NCBI GenBank assembly: GCA_900549445.1
Contig: UROS01000071.1
Coordinates: forward strand, 1 to 11,227
DNA length: 11,227 nt
DNA from: an uncultured Porphyromonadaceae bacterium
Lineage (GTDB): Bacteria > Bacteroidota > Bacteroidia > Bacteroidales > Muribaculaceae
Reading direction: 5' to 3'
Under the pieces are notes generated by a model. The model was given only the letters and a program-made list of their open reading frames with translations, did not search any database and was not told the DNA's origin. Of the stretch, positions 6,568 to 11,227 are shown in pieces; within the stretch, counting starts at the first letter, position 1; each line of letters begins with the position of its first letter. The position numbers and the translations under genes are program-made.

Positions 6568-8703
6568 TCATTTCACCTGAGGTGAGCCGTTGTTTCCAGA
6601 CTCGTTCTTTCCGGTATTGTCGGCGTCTTCAATGCGCACTTCTCCGTCGGCAGCCTGCGGCGCGGGGGCTGTCTTAAGGTCGGGATACGATATGCGCGAG
6701 TGGTACATCGTGCGCAGACGGCGGGCAAACTCTTCTTTTATTTCCTTGACGTCGCGGAACGAGAGCGGCGAATCGTTGTGGAGACCCTCGGCAACCTGAG
6801 AGTCGATGATTTTGTTGACAAGCGCCGAAATCGCCTCGGGAGAATGGTCGGTAAGAGAGCGCGAGGCCGCCTCTACGGCGTCGGCCATCATCAGAATCGA
6901 GGTTTCGCGCGAACGCGGATTCGGACCCGGATAGCGGAAAGGAGTATCGTCGACCTGCTCCCCGGGGTGCGAGTTGCAGTAGGTGGTGTAAAAGTAGCGT
7001 GCGCGGCCTGCGCCGTGATGCTCCCGGATGAAATCCTTTATTATGGCCGGAAGTTTGGCTTTGTCGGCCAGCGCGATACCTTCGGCTACATGGCCGGTCA
7101 CCACCCTGGCGCTCTGAATGGGATTGAGCGCGTCGTGAGGATTCACGCCGTGCTGATTTTCAGTATAGAAAGCCGGATTCTTGATTTTGCCGATATCGTG
7201 GTAGAGAGCGCCGGCGCGCACGAGCTGTACATTGGCGCCGATGCGGTGGGCGGCCGCCGACGAGAGGTTGCTCACCGCCATGGAGTGTTGGAAAGTGCCG
7301 GGACACTCTTCGGAAAGTTCGCGCAGAAGAGGATTGTTGATGTCCGACAGTTCCACGAGCGTGACTCTCGAGGTGAAGCCGAAACCGCGCTCGAACAAGA
7401 ACATAAGAATATAGCTGAACGAGATGAATACAGCATTTACAGCGAGATAGCCGAACATCCGGGTCGATATCCGCTCAATGGAGCCGCTATGGATAACCTC
7501 GATTGCCACATAACAGAGTCCGTAGGCCAGAAACACGAACGCTGCGGCGCGGATAAGCTGCGAGCGGCGCGAGAGGTCTTTGAGCGACGTAATGGCCACC
7601 ATACCTGCCACGGTCTGAAGGAAAATGAATTCGAGGGGAAAAGATGCGATGAGCGCGCAGGTGAGCACCTCGATGAGATTGCCCATGAATGCGGTGCGGG
7701 AGTCGAGAAACACCTGCAGCATAATCGGCAGAATGGTAAGCGGAACGAGGTAAAGGCCGCCGTTGGCAAACCCGGCGTGGAGTGCGAACGTAAGCAGCGC
7801 GAAGATGGTTATCAGCGAGAGTATCAGGCAGATGGTGCGTAAGTCGTTGAAATAGTCACGGCGGAAGAAGAAGAGGTAGATGTAAAGCACCGACATGAGC
7901 ACGAGCATATACAGAGCCTGCCCCACGATAGGATAGTAGTGTTTGTTTACGCTGCCGTTGCCCCGCTCGTCGGCGAGTTCCTCGTAGGTGGAGAGCACGG
8001 CGTCGAGACGCGGCGTCACTATGTCGCCGCGGTCAATAATCCTCTCGCCCTGCTGGATGACCCCGACAGGAGCCATGGCCTTCTGCATGGTCTCGTCGTA
8101 AAGCCGCTTGGTGGCCGCGGTGTCGAGCGTTATGTTGGGCTGAAGCACCTCGGCGAGCTTCGTCACCATGATGGCGTTGTGGATTCCGGGGTCGCGGAAA
8201 AGCGAGTCGATGCGCGAATAGGCGCTCCGGCTCGAACGGTAGCGGGTGGTAGGCATCGAGAGCGCCATGTTTTCCACGATGAACCTGACGGCGGGGAGCC
8301 GTCCTTCGGCGATTTTGGTATAGGTGTCGCGGTCTACTATTCCGTCGTCGAAAATTTTCTTAAGTTCGGCGAGCAGACGGTTCTTGTCGGTTGGCGTGAT
8401 GGTTGAGTTCTGCAGGGTATTCAGCTTCACGGCATAGTCGGAAATCACGAGTTTCTCGGTAGCTACGTCGCGCTTGTAGACCGGCTCGAAATCGCGGTCT
8501 ACGCTGTCGCGGACGAGCTGCGCGCTCACTGAGTCGAGATGCACGGGGATATCGAACGGCGCCGTCAGAAGTGCGTAGCTCCACGGGCGGTTCACCTCGT
8601 AAGTGTAGTGATTCTCGCCGCTGCGGGGAAGGAAATAAACCGTCACGGCCACCACTGCGAGGAATGCCAGAATACGTATGTAGGTCTTGCTCGGATTCTT
8701 CAT
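6568..8703 (-). CDS. pgpH: 7TM-HD family phosphodiesterase, PgpH-type (predicted c-di-AMP hydrolase)
   Basis: The product has 711 residues, close to the usual PgpH length. An N-terminal membrane segment (about 8-25) is followed by a long extracytoplasmic 7TMR-HDED-type domain (about 30-255), which includes the conserved-looking QQGERIIDRGDIVTP (217-231). A bundle of membrane segments follows, at about 258-280, 288-308, 316-334, 340-365, 384-404 and 418-437. The cytoplasmic HD domain spans about 455-665. Its metal-binding motifs are complete: H473 (GTFQHSMAV), H502-D503 in YHDIGKIKNP, H538 (TGHVAEG), H562-H563 (REHHG) and D608 (MMADAVEAASRSL). The tail after about 675 is polar and low-complexity. 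In Firmicutes PgpH hydrolyses c-di-AMP to pApA; the substrate here is inferred from family membership. It starts 12 bases after the relA stop, so co-expression with (p)ppGpp metabolism is likely. Confidence 0.95.
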   Translation of the reverse strand: MKNPSKTYIRILAFLAVVAVTVYFLPRSGENHYTYEVNRPWSYALLTAPFDIPVHLDSVSAQLVRDSVDRDFEPVYKRDVATEKLVISDYAVKLNTLQNSTITPTDKNRLLAELKKIFDDGIVDRDTYTKIAEGRLPAVRFIVENMALSMPTTRYRSSRSAYSRIDSLFRDPGIHNAIMVTKLAEVLQPNITLDTAATKRLYDETMQKAMAPVGVIQQGERIIDRGDIVTPRLDAVLSTYEELADERGNGSVNKHYYPIVGQALYMLVLMSVLYIYLFFFRRDYFNDLRTICLILSLITIFALLTFALHAGFANGGLYLVPLTILPIMLQVFLDSRTAFMGNLIEVLTCALIASFPLEFIFLQTVAGMVAITSLKDLSRRSQLIRAAAFVFLAYGLCYVAIEVIHSGSIERISTRMFGYLAVNAVFISFSYILMFLFERGFGFTSRVTLVELSDINNPLLRELSEECPGTFQHSMAVSNLSSAAAHRIGANVQLVRAGALYHDIGKIKNPAFYTENQHGVNPHDALNPIQSARVVTGHVAEGIALADKAKLPAIIKDFIREHHGAGRARYFYTTYCNSHPGEQVDDTPFRYPGPNPRSRETSILMMADAVEAASRSLTDHSPEAISALVNKIIDSQVAEGLHNDSPLSFRDVKEIKEEFARRLRTMYHSRISYPDLKTAPAPQAADGEVRIEDADNTGKNESGNNGSPQVK

Positions 8704-8715
8704 GACAAAGGTGAG

Positions 8716-10953
8716 TTATTTTGCGCGGCGTGCTTTCTTCACGCCGCTAATCTTCAGTACGTTGCGTATTAGCGTGTCGACTGCCTTGGTGTCGCTCACC
8801 ATCACCCCGAGGTCGCAGGTGAACACCTCGTTCTGCGCCTCGATGTTGAGGCGGCGGATGTCGATGTTGAGAGCAGTGGAAATCATGCGGGTGAGTTCCT
8901 GCAGGATTCCGTGGCGGTCGATGCCTTCAATAATCACAGTGGCGGGGAAGCGGCCGGTCACGTCGTCCCACTTCGTGGCCACGATGCGCGGGCCGTAGCT
9001 CGCTTTGAGCACCTGCGCTCGGGGGCAGGTGAGTTCGTGCACTTCAACCTCGCCGTTTTCGTTGATGAAGCCCATCACCTCGTCGCCGGGAATAGGACGG
9101 CAGCACTCCGCAAACTTGAAGTTGGCGCCTTTCTCGTTGAATTTCAGCACGTAGGTTTCTTTTGTGTTTATAACCTGACGCTCCGACGGTTTCTGCTCCG
9201 GTTCCTCCGAGGGCTTGCTCTTGCGGTTGGCGCCGATGCGGAATATCTTCGAAAGGAGCGAGCGGGCGGTGCTTGACGGGCCGGAGCTGACATATTCGTC
9301 GAGCGTAATGACGCCCTCTCCGAGACGGGTGAACAGCTCCTCGCGCGTTGAGGCGTGATATTTTCCAAGTATCTTGGTCATCACATCGTTGTTGAGAGTG
9401 ATGCCATTGTCGGCTATGAATTTGTCGAAAATTGCCTGCCCGCGCTCCACCACCGGCTGCTGCTCCTTGCGCAGTTCCTTGCGCAGACGGGTTTTGGCCT
9501 TGGCGGTGGCCAGGAAATTCATCCATTCGGTTTTGGGTGTCTGCGATTGCGAAGTGAGCACTTCCACCTGATCGCCGCTGTTCAGTTTCTGGCTCAGCGG
9601 CACGAGTTTATGGTTCACCTTTCCGGCTATGCAATGAGTCCCGATCTCGCTGTGGAGTGCGAAAGCCACATCGAGCACCGTGGCGCCTGCCGGAAGGGTA
9701 ATGAGCTCGCCCTTGGGAGTGAACACCACTATCTCGGAGGCGAAAAGGTTCAGTTTGAGAGTATCGAGAAAGTCGATGGCGCTCGGCGTGGGATCGTCGA
9801 GGATGTCCTTGATCGTGCTGAGCCACACGTTGAGTTCGCTTTCCTCGTCGCTCTCGCCTATTTTATATTTCCAGTGTGCCGCAAAGCCTTTCTCGGCAAT
9901 CTCGTCCATGCGGCGGCTGCGGATCTGCACCTCTATCCAGTTGCCGTCGGGGCCCATGAGCGTCACGTGGAGCGCCTGATACCCGTTGGCCTTGGGGGTG
10001 GTGATCCAGTCGCGGGTGCGGTCGGGATGCGGACGGTAGAGATCGGTGAGCGCCACATATATTTTATAGCACATCTCCTTCTCCACGGCAGGGTCGTCGC
10101 ACTCGAAGATTATGCGCATGGCGTAGAGGTCGTAGACCTCCTCAAAAGGTATCTTCTTTGTCTCCATCTTGCGCCAGATGGAATAGACGGATTTCAGGCG
10201 GGCCTTTGCCTCGTATTTTATCCCCATCTGGTCGAGACGCTCGTGGATGGGATTGGCGAAGTTGTTGTAAACGGCCTCGCGGCCGGCCGCCGAGTTGCGG
10301 ATCTGCTCGGCTATGCGGGCGTAGGCTGCGGGATGCTCGTATTTGAAGCTGAGATCCTCGAGTTCGGTCTTTATGGCGAAGAGTCCCAGACGGTGAGCCA
10401 GCGGCGCATATATATATAATGTCTCGCCGGCTATCTTATACTGCTTGTTGGGTGCCATCGAACCGAGAGTGCGCATATTGTGCAGACGGTCGGCCATCTT
10501 GATGAGCACCACACGGATATCCTCGCTCATGGTGAGCAGAAGTTTGCGGAAGTTCTCGGCCTGCGCCGAGGCACGGTCACCGAAAATGCCTCCCGAAATC
10601 TTTGTAAGACCGCTCACGAGCTGGGCGATTTTCTTTCCGAAATGCTGTTCGATGTCCTCTACGGTGTAATCGGTGTCCTCCACCACGTCGTGAAGCAGCG
10701 CGGCACATATCGAGGTCGACCCCAGGCCTATTTCGCGACTCGCGATCTTGGCCACGGCTATGGGGTGGAGTATGTAGGGCTCGCCCGAACGGCGGCGCAC
10801 TCCGGCGTGGGCGTCCTTGGCAAATTTGAAGGCACGCTCTATTATTTCCACCTTTTTGCGGTGGTTGCTGTGGAGATAGCCGTTGAGAAGATCGTCGAAC
10901 TCATGCTGTATCAGTTGCTCCTCCTGCTGGGATGAAAGGTTATGCTGCTCCAT
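8716..10953 (-). CDS. relA: Bifunctional (p)ppGpp synthetase/hydrolase, RelA/SpoT family
   Basis: The product has 745 residues, a full-length Rel. The N-terminal HD hydrolase domain (about 35-200) keeps its metal and catalytic residues: H63 (ILHPIAVA), H88-D89 and E92-D93 in HDVVED, and D155 in MADRLHNMRT. The hydrolase is therefore expected to work. The synthetase domain (about 235-365) has R252 (RLKSVYSIW), D275 (YDLYAMRIIF), Y325 and H329 in ANGYQALHVTL, E341 (WIEVQIR) and AAHWKYK (358-364), so synthesis from ATP and GTP/GDP is also expected. A TGS domain lies at about 408-468, then a helical region and a zinc-finger/conserved-Cys domain with FAECCRPIPGD (C617, C618) plus H639 and C643. 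An ACT/RRM domain spans about 669-742. This is the ribosome-associated layout of stringent-response enzymes. It is the first gene of its operon, with a -7 element 32 bases upstream of the ATG. The bifunctional call follows from both active sites being intact. Confidence 0.97.
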   Translation of the reverse strand: MEQHNLSSQQEEQLIQHEFDDLLNGYLHSNHRKKVEIIERAFKFAKDAHAGVRRRSGEPYILHPIAVAKIASREIGLGSTSICAALLHDVVEDTDYTVEDIEQHFGKKIAQLVSGLTKISGGIFGDRASAQAENFRKLLLTMSEDIRVVLIKMADRLHNMRTLGSMAPNKQYKIAGETLYIYAPLAHRLGLFAIKTELEDLSFKYEHPAAYARIAEQIRNSAAGREAVYNNFANPIHERLDQMGIKYEAKARLKSVYSIWRKMETKKIPFEEVYDLYAMRIIFECDDPAVEKEMCYKIYVALTDLYRPHPDRTRDWITTPKANGYQALHVTLMGPDGNWIEVQIRSRRMDEIAEKGFAAHWKYKIGESDEESELNVWLSTIKDILDDPTPSAIDFLDTLKLNLFASEIVVFTPKGELITLPAGATVLDVAFALHSEIGTHCIAGKVNHKLVPLSQKLNSGDQVEVLTSQSQTPKTEWMNFLATAKAKTRLRKELRKEQQPVVERGQAIFDKFIADNGITLNNDVMTKILGKYHASTREELFTRLGEGVITLDEYVSSGPSSTARSLLSKIFRIGANRKSKPSEEPEQKPSERQVINTKETYVLKFNEKGANFKFAECCRPIPGDEVMGFINENGEVEVHELTCPRAQVLKASYGPRIVATKWDDVTGRFPATVIIEGIDRHGILQELTRMISTALNIDIRRLNIEAQNEVFTCDLGVMVSDTKAVDTLIRNVLKISGVKKARRAK
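8725..8747 (-). other. GC-rich hairpin at the end of relA, before pgpH
   Basis: GCGGCGTG at 8725-8732 and CACGCCGC at 8740-8747 form a perfect 8-bp stem with a 7-base loop, inside the last codons of relA and 21 bases before the pgpH ATG. The minus-strand sequence after it (GCAAAATAAC) has no T-run, so it is not a standard terminator. It could affect mRNA stability or coupling between the two genes, or just reflect the coding of the basic C-terminal tail. Confidence 0.4.
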
Positions 10954-10985
10954 GTTTTTCGGTTTAAGTTATAGGATGGCAGATA

Positions 10986-10993
10986 CAAAATTA
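10986..10993 (-). promoter_or_regulatory. Candidate Bacteroidetes -7 promoter element for the relA operon
   Basis: The minus strand reads TAATTTTG, a full match to TAnnTTTG, ending 32 bases before the relA ATG at 10953. The nearest upstream TTTG/TTG lies 22-25 bases away rather than about 19, so the -33 element is weak. Transcription is expected to begin near 10979. Confidence 0.5.
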
Positions 10994-10998
10994 GTGAC

Positions 10999-11010
10999 AA
11001 TTCGCGAATT
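10999..11010. promoter_or_regulatory. Perfect 12-bp palindrome next to the relA promoter
   Basis: AATTCGCGAATT reads the same on both strands and sits 5 bases upstream of the predicted -7 element, where a bound protein would compete with RNA polymerase. It could be an operator for a dimeric repressor. A chance palindrome in A/T-rich DNA is possible, and no second copy was noticed elsewhere in the window. Confidence 0.3.
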
Positions 11011-11035
11011 TTCATCAACAAACCCCTCCAAAAAA

Positions 11036-11101
11036 ATTTCCGGGGATATAAATACGATACATAAAGGCTGCGCTACAGCCCTACTCTGAATCGCCGGAAA
11101 T
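11036..11101 (-). terminator. Possible terminator between the right-edge gene and relA
   Basis: On the minus strand ATTTCCGG (11101-11094) pairs with CCGGAAAT (11043-11036), giving 8 bp, and a run of T follows directly (A's at 11030-11036 on the plus strand). The 50-base loop contains an inner perfect 5-bp hairpin, GGCTG-tagcg-CAGCC (11080-11066). The large loop makes it atypical, but the T-run and its place just after the stop at 11107 fit termination. Confidence 0.35.
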
Positions 11102-11106
11102 GTAGC

Positions 11107-11227
11107 TCACTCTTCCGGGACGGCTGTAATTTCAATCTCGTCGGTCTCATCTGTCAGCCGTCGGCCATCGTCCAAGACCAAAGATAACTGAAATTTATAT
11201 CTCCCGGGGGAAAGAGGCTGTCTCTTA
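11107..11227 (-). CDS. C-terminal end of an unidentified protein, start beyond window
   Basis: The minus-strand frame is open from the window edge for 39 codons and ends with TGA at 11109-11107. It reads QPLSPGRYKFQLSLV, then LDDGRRLTDE and EIEITAVPEE. Alternating hydrophobic and polar residues and the PGxYxFxL pattern suggest the last strands of a beta-sandwich domain, possibly of an exported protein. Too little is present to name a family. The wording is protein-like, and a possible terminator follows the stop, which supports a real gene end. No other frame across this stretch gives a better candidate. Confidence 0.5.
   Translation of the reverse strand, partial: KRQPLSPGRYKFQLSLVLDDGRRLTDETDEIEITAVPEE

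Noticed and set aside
6573..6585. Palindrome TCACCTGAGGTGA just before the pgpH stop
   Set aside because: Only one base separates the arms, so no hairpin can form, there is no T-run, and it lies in coding sequence; chance is the simplest explanation.
6700..7842. A 380-codon open frame on the plus strand opposite pgpH
   Set aside because: It is fully antisense to a well-supported gene, its translation is rich in Arg/His/Gly with no recognisable domain, and long antisense frames arise from codon bias in moderately GC-rich genes.
9355..10419. A 354-codon open frame on the plus strand opposite relA
   Set aside because: It is antisense to the highly conserved Rel synthetase and hydrolase domains and shows no motif of its own.

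Overview
This window looks like chromosomal DNA from a Bacteroidota bacterium of the order Bacteroidales. A Muribaculaceae-type gut organism is my best guess from the moderate GC content and protein style, but I cannot prove the family. Three things support the phylum. The heads of three transcription units carry a match to the Bacteroidetes -7 promoter element TAnnTTTG. The start codons have A/T-rich leaders without a clear Shine-Dalgarno sequence. Several products (a DUF4919-like protein and a receiver plus PEP/pyruvate-binding fusion) belong to families I associate with Bacteroidales. All supported genes lie on the minus strand, so the window is best read from right to left. I see no tRNA, rRNA, CRISPR, insertion sequence or phage gene, and no gene-free stretch above 300 bases.

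Right end (11227 to 10954): the C-terminal tail of an unidentified gene, a possible terminator, then the leader of the next operon with a -7 element and a perfect 12-bp palindrome. Positions 10953 to 5296 look like one operon of four genes spaced 12 to 43 bases apart. It contains a bifunctional RelA/SpoT (p)ppGpp synthetase/hydrolase, a PgpH-type 7TM-HD phosphodiesterase (predicted to degrade c-di-AMP), a small glycine-rich membrane protein and a secreted DUF4919-like protein. The pairing of a (p)ppGpp enzyme with a c-di-AMP phosphodiesterase is the main functional theme.

Middle (5295 to 4139): a single AraC-family regulator whose promoter sits inside a long, almost perfect inverted repeat touching its start codon. 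A 13-bp sequence duplicated in tandem lies between this gene and the next promoter. Left end (4138 to 1): a two-gene unit. It holds a 990-residue protein with two receiver-like domains fused to an ATP-binding PEP/pyruvate-binding domain and an unassigned C-terminal domain. This is followed 16 bases later by an acidic, coiled-coil protein that runs off the window edge.

The most unusual item is the receiver/ATP-grasp fusion. It has the nucleotide-binding part of PEP synthase or pyruvate phosphate dikinase but shows neither the canonical phosphohistidine domain nor the PEP/pyruvate barrel, so the usual name 'PEP synthase' would be misleading.
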